Made by a program: the position numbers and the translations under genes
Source: Gnetum montanum
Taxonomy: Eukaryota; Streptophyta; Gnetopsida; Gnetales; Gnetaceae
Direction: 5' to 3'
NCBI GenBank assembly: GCA_015680685.1
Contig: MNCI01004604.1
Coordinates: 308,491-372,490, forward strand
Length of the DNA: 64,000 nt
The notes under the pieces: model-generated
The model's database searches: none
Told to the model about the DNA's origin: nothing
Seen by the model: the letters and a program-made list of their open reading frames with translations, nothing else
Shown here: piece by piece, positions 33,257 through 43,799 of the stretch
How the letters are laid out: every line of letters starts with the position of its first letter
How positions within the stretch are numbered: position 1 is the first letter of the stretch

Positions 33257-34881
33257 TGTAGCAACGAAAAACTTCAATGGCTGGAATAATGCCAAGGTTG
33301 ACGAACACAACAGTTCCAACCCCATGCCTGTGGGAGGGTGGTGCTGGATGTATGCGAACACGGGGTGCCCTGAATGATCTGGTCGATTAGACAAGGACTT
33401 ACATCAGTGTCAATATAGCCTTTTGCAATATAAACTGTACCAGTTGTGGGTGGTTCTTGCAGCAGGAAAAGGAAGGGACTAAAAATGCAATGATGATGTG
33501 AAATAGTAAATAAACATAAGTGAGACAATGATATGAGAAAATGCTTGAAGGTAAACAAAGCAGAAAATAATACAAGGAAGCCAAATAGTAAATAAGAAGT
33601 AATATAAGGTATAGTTAGGGACATGCACCACTTCAAAGCTATAAATTAGTCTAATCAGGGAGTGGCACAGTTGGTTGCACAACGTAACAGAGTGCAGGAA
33701 GTCCTGAGAGTGACCAAAGCATGTCGGGAAAGAGAAAAGAAAATAACTATGCACTTGGGCATAGACTTCATGTGTATACAATGCGGGCGAGATCCTACCA
33801 AGGTTGTAGAGTAAGACCTCGGGCTTTTCACCAACCGAGAGAGGTTCCTTTTATAGATTACTGGTCTCCCCCTTTTTTTTCTTTCTTAATGTAAGATCAT
33901 AGGTATTCTTTTTCTCTTTTTCTTTGTTTTATTTTTCATGGACTGGATCCTTTACGTGTTGTTTCATGGGCTATTTATAGGGCGGAAGGTAGGAAAAGGT
34001 GACCATTTGAATATTTTGTGTTGTAGACCTCTGCCTTCTCATTGGCACTACTTGAGCCATTTGTAACCATTAGGCTTACCAGACTATTGCGATGCGAGCA
34101 ATAACTACAATCCTACTACATTGTGACTATGCTGCCAGTCCCTAGAGGCATGTGCCAACAGCACGATTGAGGTGGAGTGCATTGATGTCACACAACCACC
34201 TTCATGTTGTCCTATATTTTATGATGTGACTTGCTTGGCATGACGTAGTCTCTTGCCGTGCATTTCGCTATATGTCACGTATTTGTTACGTGATGCTACA
34301 CTATGTAGCGTAGCGATCGGAGTTGATGACAGTAGCTTCACTAATCTGCAAACCATTCCCCGAAGATGCAAGTTTTTCACACTTTTCTAATTTCACCTTT
34401 CAAACTACCTTATGCCCCTTTTCGTAGGATTTCTATGCCTTGCTATGCTAGATAGCTTAGTGTAGCGTAGTAGCAGACATAGTTCGCCACTTCCTTACAA
34501 AAAGAGAGGTCACTACAGAATTCGAAGTTGGGCGAGGGGAGCGGACAATGAATTTTTTGCTATGTTACACAATGTGATAGTGCATAGCATAACATCCTAT
34601 TTTTCCATTGTTTCCTAAGGCTTGCTATGTTACACATTGTAGCGTAGCATGCTTTGTGACTTAGAAAACTTGCTGAACTGCTTTTCCCGTGCATTTAGAC
34701 TTCCATCGCTAATTTTGGACACTGTTTCTGAGCAGGCTACCAGCTATTCAGACTACTTTGATGGGTAGGTGAGTTGGTACGAAACTTGCCCATGCCTAAA
34801 GTAGAAAATTTAATCAAACTGGCCATCCTAGACTCAGAACGTTCAATTCCGGGTGGACTACCGTGATGCTGGTGTAGATTG
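33257..34881 (-). repeat. 3' LTR of element C (family 1), 5' truncated
   Basis: It aligns with A's LTRs throughout, including the TATA box (33971-33980), the A-rich stretch and the crossed TGCTACGCTA motifs. The first 50 or so bases of the LTR are missing. The truncation coincides with the 17-base duplication at 34882-34937. Confidence 0.88.
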
Positions 34882-34937
34882 CAAGGCACTCATTTTGCAC
34901 TCTCAAACATCCATGCTAGTCAAGGCACTCATTTTGC
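34882..34937. repeat. 17-bp direct repeat at a deletion junction in C
   Basis: CAAGGCACTCATTTTGC occurs at 34882-34898 and again at 34921-34937. Compared with A, the region between about 24010 and the LTR start is deleted here. The repeat looks like filler copied during repair. Confidence 0.8.
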
Positions 34938-34975
34938 GATGTTGTAGCCTTTGCTATTGTGGGGGGATGTTCCTA

Positions 34976-35374
34976 TGAGGATGATGTTTTGCAGGCTGCC
35001 AACATTGTTGTTACCCTTGGGCACCATTGTTGGTGTGAGATGCCCAAAGTAGGGAGGCCAGCAGTGATCTTGGCAACACTGCCCATGGGGGGAGCTATTC
35101 CCTAGGGCACTAATGGTGCAGATGCACTGAGATCCCCACCAAAGACATGTGCGCTGAGTTTAGCTATGGGATCAACTACCACATAGCTGAACATTGCACA
35201 AGTCTCAACCTTGGTGGGGAATGGAAGTGCAACAATATTATGGCTAGGCCACAATACTATTAACACCTCAGAAGTGAGAACAAGCATGGGGCTACCGTTA
35301 GGATAGTGGGCTATAGCAACGGTAGGTTCAGAGGGCCCATGTAACATCGTACGACATCTTCGGAGGGTCAGCAT
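34976..35374 (-). pseudogene. Small 3' ORF of element C, counterpart of A 23533-23934
   Basis: It starts 'MLTLRRCRTM', shares the 'WPSHNIVALPF' and 'YVVVDPIA' blocks with A, and is interrupted by a stop at 35102 where A has Trp (a TGG to TAG change). It keeps the frame in which A has a slip, so this copy shows the probable original reading. The product is unknown. Confidence 0.35.
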
Positions 35375-35529
35375 GACACCGGAGATGGTGATACGAACAC
35401 TCTAAATTGCATCTTTATTGCATTGGGAACTGCATCCTGGGGTAGCAATGTCCCACCAGCATGCCGGTATCATGCCCTTTCATTCAACGTATATTTGGTG
35501 ATGATGCCTGATGAGGATGTGAGATGATC

Positions 35530-35825
35530 CCATTTTAAGGTCTTGGTAGACCAGATGCTGGTTTAGGGTCCCAGCGGACCATTGTGCTGGTTTGAGGTCC
35601 CAGCAGATCATACATGCTAGTTTTATGTCATGGTAGATGCATGATGCTAGTTTATAGTCATAGTGGACTAGCAGTGCCAGTTTTATGTTGTGGCGGATCA
35701 TTGCTGCCAGTTTACCATCATAGCAGATGTTGTTTGGTGTTGCTAGTTTATCATCATTGCAGACGCTAACCAGCGTGGCTACTAGTTTATTGTCATAGCA
35801 AATTGTGTTTGATGCTGCCATTGCA
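35530..35825 (-). repeat. Tandem repeats downstream of integrase in C
   Basis: Same 36-38 base array as A 23100-23420 ('AAACTAGCA', 'GGTCCGCC' and 'TGACTATAAACT' elements, minus strand). Confidence 0.78.
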
Positions 35826-35839
35826 CCCTAGACATAGTA

Positions 35840-37025
35840 TGGCTTGAGGTGCAAGTGGTTCATTGGGTTGGCAAATTCATTGTCATCCATGTTTGCCAGT
35901 TTGAAAGCTCCATTCCCAAAGGCTTCAATGACCACGTAAGGCCCTTCCCAGTTGGCTGAGAATTTGCTCACATGCTCACGGATGGCCTTGAGGATGAGAT
36001 CTCCCTTCTATACTGGTCGTTGATGCTAGTCTACATGATGCTTTTGCCGCTGTCTGTCTTGATATTGCTCAATCCATCTTTGTGTCTGCACACATTCCTC
36101 ATCCACTGAGTTGAGGTTGATGGCTTGTGATTCATTATTCTGGGCTTCGCTCACAATGTTGGACAAGATCATCTGGAGTAAGGGTACCTATAACTCAAGA
36201 GGCAACATAGCTTCAGATCCATAAATGAGACTGTAAGGGGTCTTACTTATAGCATTTTTGCAAGTCGTTCGATAGGCCCAGAGGACATAGAGTATTTGCT
36301 CGTGCCACTGCCTCTTGCTATTGCTAAGAATCCACTTTAGTAATTTTATGATGGACTTAATTGTAGCCTCCATCTATCTGTTCACTTACGGGTACTAGGG
36401 GGAAGAAAATGATTGTTTAATGCCCAGGTTACTGCAGAAGGCCCAGGTTTCTTTACTGCTAAACTATGGTCCATTCTCAGTCACAATGGTCATTGGAAGC
36501 CTGAACCTAGTCACTATGTTATCAAGGATGAAGTGGTAGATTTTCTGGGACATCATTTTCCTCAAAGGAATAGCTTCCACCCATTTAGTAAAATATTCTG
36601 TGGTAGTGATAATGAAGCTATGCCCCGTGGAAGATTTTGGCATGATGGGCCCTATGAGGTTTAGTCCCCATCATTGGAAAGGCCATGTAATTTGTGTAGG
36701 GTGTAGGTCTTCAGGTGCTATGTGTATAAGATTTTCATATCTCTAACATGTGTCACATGTCTTGACTTTAGACAAGCAATCACGCTCTATGTAAGGCTAA
36801 TAATATCCTAGGCGTTTGATTTTCATTGCCATAGCTCTAGGTGTGATGTGTCCACTACACAGCCCTTCATGAATCTCATTAACTACCTTTTGTGCCTACT
36901 CAGCATCTACGCAGGCCAGCAATATCCTATCGTAGGACCATTGACATAGGGCGTCACTTCCCATGAGCACGTATTTCCTAGCACGTTTACGGATTGCATC
37001 TCTTTGACCTGATGTCAATGATTGG
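35840..37025 (-). pseudogene. Element C integrase
   Basis: Minus strand: '[14 protein letters not shown]' (second zinc His kept), 'KTCDTC', 'WGLNLIGPI' (first catalytic Asp now Asn), 'TIVTENGP' (second Asp now Glu), 'SKTPYSLIYGSEAMLPLEL', and a GPY-type end 'EGPYVVIEAFGNGAFKLANM'. It is joined directly to RNase H 1 near 37020. The 0.65 kb that encodes the second RNase H in A is missing. Confidence 0.9.
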
Positions 37026-37029
37026 CTTA

Positions 37030-38505
37030 CATAGCATAGATCAAATTCTACAGTTATGGCCTTCCATCGGGCTATCTTGTTGTCTTCATACAGGTTACTA
37101 GTGATAGCCCAGAGTACATTGCTTTTGCAAATGATGTTGGTTGTGCTGCAGAATAGGTAGTGTTGCCACCTTTTTAGCACAAACACTAACGCTAGGCAAC
37201 TCCTTTCCACCTCATTGTATTTTTTCTCATATGATATCAATGCGTGGCTCAGGTAATAAACTGGTATCTTAGAGCCATCGTCCTGCTTCTAAAATAGCAG
37301 TGCCGCTATGGATGCGTCGGAGGTGGTGAGGTATATGAAGAAAGGCTTGTCCCTCTGTGGCGGGTATACTATTAGTAGGTGGGAGAGTTCTTTCTTCAGG
37401 TTGTCGAAGGCTTGTTGACATTGGACTGTCCACTTGAAGTTAACCCCTTTTTTCATAAGATGTTGCATGGGGTTTAACTTATCAGTCAGTCTTGCTATGA
37501 ACCTTCGAATGAATTGCACTCTGCCTTGTAGACCGCGTAGCTCTTTTAGGTTTGTTGGAGGTGCTAGGTTGACTATAGATTTGACTTTGTCTGGGTCCAC
37601 TTGTATTCTAGCCTTCGATACTACAAAACCTAACATGCACCTAGTATTTACTCTAAAGATGCATTTCTTAGGATTGAGATGCAAATCGTGCCTTTGACAG
37701 TACTTGAGGACTAACTCTAGGTCGCGTGCGTGATGGGCCACCTCTTTGGATTTAACCGCTATGTCTTCTACGTAATCATTTAATGTTTCTAGGATATGGT
37801 TACTGAAAATGTATGTCATGGCTCACTGGTATGTTTCCCTAGCATTCTTGAGCCTAAAGGGCATCATGGTATAGCAGAACGTCCCCCATGGAGTCATGAA
37901 GGTGGTTGACAGTTGGTGTTTCAGGTTGATGCGGATTTGGTTATATCTGGAGAAACCATCCATGAAGGATAGCAAAGCATGCCAAGACATGGTGTCGATG
38001 AGTTGATCGATGTTTGGTAGTGGAAAGTTATCCTTGATCGTTTCCTTATTCAAATCTCAGAAATCTATACACATTCGTATCCCTCCTTTCTTCGAAACCA
38101 CAACAATGTTGGACACCCATTCTGAATAGTCGACTGTGCAAATGAAACCTACTCAGTATAACTTAGTGACCTTCTCCTTTACGGCTAACACGATTTCCCA
38201 TTTGATTTTATGCATCTTTTGCTTAACTTCCTTCACGTGGGGATCTAAGATGATGTTATGCTAAATCAACCATGGATCTAGACCTGGCAAATCTTCATAG
38301 GATCATGCAAAGACGTCAACATGTTCTTGCAAGGTTTTAGCTATGCCCTCATGTATTTGTGTGTCTAGTAGAGAGCTGAGTCTTAATGTCTTTACCTTCC
38401 TTCTTGTAGAGGTTAAAGGTATCTCGACGAGTGGATCCTCGGTTACATCCTTGGCCTCCAAATCTAGGACATGGACTAGGTGTTTAGGCAAATCCGGGGG
38501 TACTT
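37030..38505 (-). pseudogene. Element C reverse transcriptase and RNase H
   Basis: Matches A 19750-21240: 'LPKHLVHVLDLEAKDV', 'HVDVFA', 'PLPNIDQLIDT', 'SFMDGFSRYNQIRINL', 'MMPFRLKNARETYQ'. The catalytic box reads YVED at 37774-37763 instead of YVDD. 'LISYEKKYNEVERSCLALVF' marks RNase H. A 176-codon piece (37819-37289) is free of stops. It begins abruptly at the gag junction near 38510, so protease and whatever lay between are gone. Confidence 0.92.
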
Positions 38506-38519
38506 TCGTGTGGGGTAAC

Positions 38520-41500
38520 TTTCATGTTATTTTTCATGAATGTTGGGTTTGAAATGTGTTGCATTCTTGATTTTTCCTCTTTATAACTCATGCTTGGCTC
38601 ATTGTTAGAAGGATCCATAGGTATTGCACTTAACGGAGTTGGTTTCGGGGGCCCTAGTACAAGGCGTTGACGTTCCTTCACCAAACGTTCCTTCTCCGAA
38701 AGTTCCCTGGTGAGCTTATCTGCCAAGTGTTCTTGTGTGAGTTATGTGGGAACATTTGGGGTTGGAATATGGGGTTTTTAGGGACTCGAATGATGAATGG
38801 GGTAGGACGGGGTTGTGTCTAAGGCATATGAGCTTGGACATCAGGTTGCCTAGGCACCTTGACCACAAATAGGTTGGGCGATTTGTAGTTGGTACCTCTA
38901 TCATAGCAACTGCTTGTGGCACCCAAACCATGAAGGGAGTGGGCCAGTTTGATGGTGTCATACTAGTGGTTATACCAGTAGAGGGCACATGAACAACCAA
39001 TGGTTTGGTTTGGGGTGATACTTGTGCTATTGCCACCATGGGAGGTACTCAGATGACCAATGGTTTTTGCAAGGTAGGAGTATCATATGGGGGATATGAA
39101 GGTTGAGGCGATGTTCGTGCAGTAGGGGGAACATGAACTAAAAAGGGGTTCTTTGGTGTTTCATAGTTATTATCTGTGTAGATTGTGTTAATTGTGTATG
39201 GCACTTCTTTAGTGTTTAGGGGATCTTTATATATGCCCATGGACTGGTTTTGTGGTTTGACCGGGTTGGCCTCATCAAAAGTGATCTCACCTCCATCAAT
39301 CATTCATTGAATGTCTTATTTTAAGGTGAAATAATAGTCGGTGCCATTCCCATTACATTGGTGGTACTCACAAAACTGGTCTAGACTAAAGCCTCTTGGA
39401 ATTGGGGGCTCATCCGATGTTGCCAAGCTTGGGTTTTTGATCAATTTACAGAATCAATCATGTCTTTAAATTTCCACAGGGGACAATTGTTTATGTTTCA
39501 TTAGCCCAGCCTTCAAGAGTTGGTCAAATAATTGTAAAGGTTTCATGGGCAATGGTGTGTATTTTGAGGGTTCTCTCCTCTCAAATTTTCTTGCATAACC
39601 TGATGTAGCATTTTATGATGTGGATGGTCTAGGTGTAGTAGCGGGAGCAGGTCTAGTATAGCTAGTAGGGGCAATAGGGGTTTACCTTGTTGTCTCATAC
39701 TTTTTTGTTGATTTTCTACTACTGTTGCTACTGTTTCCTTAGCCTTTTCTTTGTCCTTTTTAGTGTGTTGATTTTTAAAGGCTAAGTAAGTAGGGTCATG
39801 GCTATTTTGGGCCACCTCTTCTATGTTCTTTATTTGCACGAAAGCCTGGCTTAGAGTGCACACATTTAAATAGTATAGTTTAGATTTCACAAAATCATTT
39901 ATGGCTCCCTTTAGGATGGTGAGTAAGTATGTTTCGAGGATTGGTTCATGAAGTTTGGTTAGCACAACACTCCATCTCTGAATAAAATTTTGTACGGGTT
40001 CAAGCGGTGCTTGTTTGACCTGTATCAAACTATCCAATGTTGCTTCAAGTTTCAAGTTGTATTTAAACCTGGTAACGAACTGATGTAAGAGATCATCCAA
40101 AGAGGATATGGAGTTACGAGGCAAGGCTCAGTACCAGTCTAATGCTCTGCTAGTGAGGGACATGGCAAAAACACATAAGATTGCATGGGGCCATGCCTGA
40201 AGCAATAAACATTCTAGTCTAAACATGACCAGATGGGCATTGGGGTCTCCTTCCCCATTGTATTTGGTTAGTTAAGGCAAAGAAACTCCTTTGGGTAGGG
40301 TCAATGGTGGTACCGAAGAGCTAATAGGATTGTCTTTGTAAAAGTCTAATACTTTAAGCTCTTCATTGTTGGCCATTTTGAGGCATCTTACCTCATCAGT
40401 AAGTTCTTGCATTATATTTTTAGCTTCAGCCTAGTCTTGGGTGCTAGGTGAAATGGCAGGTTGGTTATGTTGTGTAGTATGGAAGTTAGATTGTTGTGCA
40501 GTGGGTAGGAAAGAAGAAAGTTGAGTGGTTGAAGGTTGTGCTTGTGGAATATTCATGGTAGGTGCTACCAAGGGTGGCATACTGTAAGGAAAGGGTTGTT
40601 GTTGTACATGATGGATGTTCATGGGTGGAATTGTAGGAGGTGGTATGTTGTAATGAGGGGGTTGATGTGGTTCCATGCTAGTCACAGCCCATTGTCTAGT
40701 CATGATTTGTGAGGGAACACCCTGAACTTGTTGAGTTGAAGTGGTGAAGGGTGTCCCTTGGGTTTGAATTCATGGTATATAGTGAGCAGATGTAGAAGTA
40801 GGTATCACAGAAGGCATCCCAATCACTTGGGGTGGGAAGGTCACTCCTACATTAGCTTGAGAGGGGTGTTGTTGGGGTTGTACTTGTAAGAGAGGGGACA
40901 ACATGGTGATGGGAGGAATAGTAGGGATGGGTATATTAAATTAAGTATCAGTCATGGGGAGAGTGGGAATAAGAGTGGGTGCTTCTTGTTGAGGCACTTG
41001 TGCTTGAGTTGTCTTAAATGATTGGAGGGACATAGTCTCCCCTGTGAAAGGGTGAAATAACGGGTTCATGTAAGTATGCAGACTGAGAGTGTGGTACAAA
41101 TCCTTGTCTTCGGACTGAGCCACAAAGTCATCCTCCTCTTCTAATTGAGGATTTGCCATGGATTGGTCTACACACTGACTCCTTACTAGGAGGAGCTGTG
41201 AGATGAGCTTAGATTAGTGCTCTGGAAGAGAAATGATGTCATATGGGGAGGGGATGAACTCATGTCCTCCCTTATGAATCAGTTCATATTGTTTCGTAGC
41301 CTCCAGCTCAGTTTGATCTACTACCAAACCAGCTTGGATCTTTACACATATAAAATTATACTGTTCTTGTGTTATGACATTAAATGATGGATTCTTCCCT
41401 TGTAGTATGAGAGATCGACGAGGTCCCCCCGGTGGTTGACCTCACCATGGGCCCCTATGGGTTGCATGATGGGTATCGGCATTACCGTGCGGCCAACGAT
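38520..41500 (-). pseudogene. Element C gag (family 2)
   Basis: Minus strand, in order: N-terminal 'EQYNFICVKIQAGLV', 'MANPQLEEEDDFVAQS', 'LHTYMNPLFHPFTGET'; a Pro/Thr/Gln-rich section (about 41000-40430); the capsid domain 40300-39800 with 'SSLDDLLHQFVTRFKYNLKL' and 'FIQRWSVVLTKLHEPI'; a Lys-rich linker; a zinc-like block near 39400-39340; 'ANPVKPQNQSMGIYKDPLN'; a second Pro-rich linker; and 'DKLTRELSEKERL'. It is much closer to D (56150-58750) than to A or B. A 193-codon open piece covers 40124-39543. The reading ends near 38510 where family-1 pol starts. Confidence 0.88.
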
Positions 41501-42212
41501 ATCTGAAGTGGGCTTGATTGAAACATTGGTATTGGCCGTATTCATGATGAAATGATCCTAAGTGTAACAAGGTATATGGGGTATAGTATTATGGAGACAA
41601 TATCAGCATGTACAGGTGAAATTTTGGCCAAGTACGAAACAGATATACTTATTAGCATATACCCTCAATGTGCAGGCTTGTCTACACAATGTACACCTTA
41701 GGTCTGGTAGTGTGCAGCTTGGATACATAGCATACACCTAGGTTTGGCAACGTGCAGCTTGGATCCATAGCGTACACCTAGGTCTGGTAGTGTGTAGCTT
41801 GGATCCACAACATACACCTATGTCTGGTAGCGTGCAGCTTGGATCCACAGCGTACACCTAAGTTTGGCAGCATGTAGCCTAGATCCAAAATGTATGGACT
41901 GAATCCCTAGCGTACATGCTTCAATGATCAGCATGCAGGATGAATAGGTAGCGTATAGCTAGAGTGGATAGCATGCAGATGGGCTAGGCAGCGTATACAT
42001 GCTAAGATTACAGCAGATCTGGCTGAACAGGGCACAGATCTGAAAGGTTCAAAGTCAAATCTATGCTGACAAAGTGTAAATCTGAGAAAATTGACTATAG
42101 ATCAGGGATCATAGGGAGCGTATCTATGAGATGGAGTAGCAGATCTAAAGATATCTATGGTGGATCATAGTAGATTTAAGCAACGAGAGGCCCTCCTTCT
42201 AACGTCATTTTC
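41501..42212 (-). repeat. Leader of element C with 40-bp tandem repeats and primer site
   Basis: About five copies of a 40-base unit ('CAGCTTGGATCCACAGCGTA' followed by 'CACCTAGGTCTGGTAGCGTG') at about 41690-41890, decaying to 42000. The primer-binding site (minus, about 42209-42192) reads TGACGTTAGAAGGAGGGCC, adjacent to the LTR end. Confidence 0.72.
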
Positions 42213-43650
42213 TGTACTGTTTGAAATCGTCAGTGGACAGCTAGAATGAAACAAACACCAAGAGATCTATAGATAGGCACAAAAGACCCTACCTTCACTT
42301 GAGGGTGAGCTAGAACTAACAAAGGTAGAGTACCTTGGGTGGTCTGCACATAGATCAAACAAGGATTTTCCCAAATGTATGCCAATGTGCAATACGCTGG
42401 GTTATGTGTAAACAACGTGATAAGCATAAACCAAAACATAAATGTGAAAAAATATAAGAAAAAGGTAAAAAAGAATGAATGAAAACTGTAACAAATCTTG
42501 ACTAGAAATGAAGCAACTTTATTGCAAAATGGAGATTATAGTACACCAGTTTGAATGCAGTTGTGGATTTGACACAAGGCAGACGAAGAGCCCCGGTGGA
42601 TGCGGAGGGATGATGGTATGCTGGTTTAGACTGTAGGCATAGCATGAAGGTTGTATGGTTAGCATGCAGGGTAGAAGTCCAGCGTACAAGATTCACCTCC
42701 CGATTTGCTCAATCGGTCTCTCTATTTGTCAAAAAATTCTCCCTCCTGGTGTGGTGAAAAATTAGGGTTTTTATGAGATCTTGGGTGTTAGATTCGGATC
42801 TGGAAGGGTATGGGTGGCCGTGGGTGAGAAAATTATGGGTTGGATGACATGTGGCTATGTTGCCTGAGTGCAAAGAATATTACAACTGTACAGCGTGCTA
42901 CATTCCAATGTGTACACACTAGACATGTGAACCCAACTTATAGATTTGACCAACACACAAGAATTAAACTTTACAAACAAACACTACTGTTACAACAGAA
43001 AATCTTGAACTTGACCCTTGGGTTTGGGCTCTGGTGTCATGAGAATGCTGCCTGTGGATTTTCAGCTCATTGGTACTTGATCTGACATGGTTTTGGAAGG
43101 CTTCAATGGGTGTACGCTATGCTACACACTGGGCATGCAGGTCAGCATGCAGGTTGGCTGAATCGCCTGATCGACCACACTTTTGGTTGTGCACATTGGG
43201 CGTGGACGCTGGGCATGTAGAGTATGTATGCTTAGCATATAGGTCATGGAAGTGCATCATTTCGAGGTTGAATCTTCATTTTTTGGGAGCCTAGGATGAT
43301 GCTTGATAGTTGTCTTACCTCTGAGAGTCGATTGTAGGTAGAGATCTTATTCTGGGGTGCCTGTTCTAAGGGAACCTTGATGGTGCATGCTGGGCATGTA
43401 CACTGGGCATGCATGAATGAAAACCCATCATTTGGAGCCCAAAATTTGATTTTCAGGTCCCTGAGAGCTATTGGAGACCCTGGTGAAGGTCTTGGGGGGT
43501 CCAGACACTCAATTCTTGCATGCTTTGGCTCATTTTTGGGGTCCAAAAGTTGCTGCATGTTGAGCTGCACGCTGGGCATGTAGGCTTGTGTGCAAGAAGT
43601 ATACTTAGTTAAAACTAAGTGTTTTGAGTTTGAAACTTGCAGTTCTTATT
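42213..43650 (-). repeat. 5' LTR of element C (family 2)
   Basis: The inner end (minus) is ...ACAGTACA, as in D's LTR. Shared 3'-end blocks with D include 'GTGCAGACCACCCAAGG', 'CTCTACCTTTG' and 'GTGAAGGTAGGGTC'. The outer part has irregular TGGGCATGTA / GCATGCA repeats (about 42660-43600). The outer border is uncertain by a hundred bases or so. Small ORFs here, such as 43579-43244, are not supported as genes. Confidence 0.65.
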
Positions 43651-43799
43651 GCCAGATGTTGATGTAGTCTCCAATGGATCTCAAGGAACTTTTACTTGCT
43701 TGATTCGACTCCATTTGGTGCTATTTGTGAAGCTCGCGGGTTTCGGTCATGCTAGGAAGCACCATGACTTAGCTCGATTCTTGTCCAAAAGTGTTAGGT

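Larger units (their letters stand above)
33257..43650 (-). mobile_element. Element C: mosaic Ty3-gypsy retrotransposon
   Basis: On the minus strand: 5' LTR of family 2 (about 43650-42213), primer site, leader with 40-bp repeats, gag of family 2 (41500-38520), then directly reverse transcriptase-RNase H and integrase of family 1 (38505-35840), family-1 tandem repeats and a family-1 3' LTR (34881-33257). Protease, antisense gene and second RNase H are absent. The two ends therefore have unlike LTRs. The right border is approximate. Confidence 0.75.

Noticed and set aside
32000-34881. Tandem LTRs of one element with an internal deletion
   Set aside because: The two LTRs differ in length and detail, and each has its own outer and inner end; two separate insertions fit better.
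43244-43579. 111-codon minus-strand open frame as a gene
   Set aside because: It lies inside the family-2 LTR of C with TGGGCATG-type repeats; no related protein is recognised.
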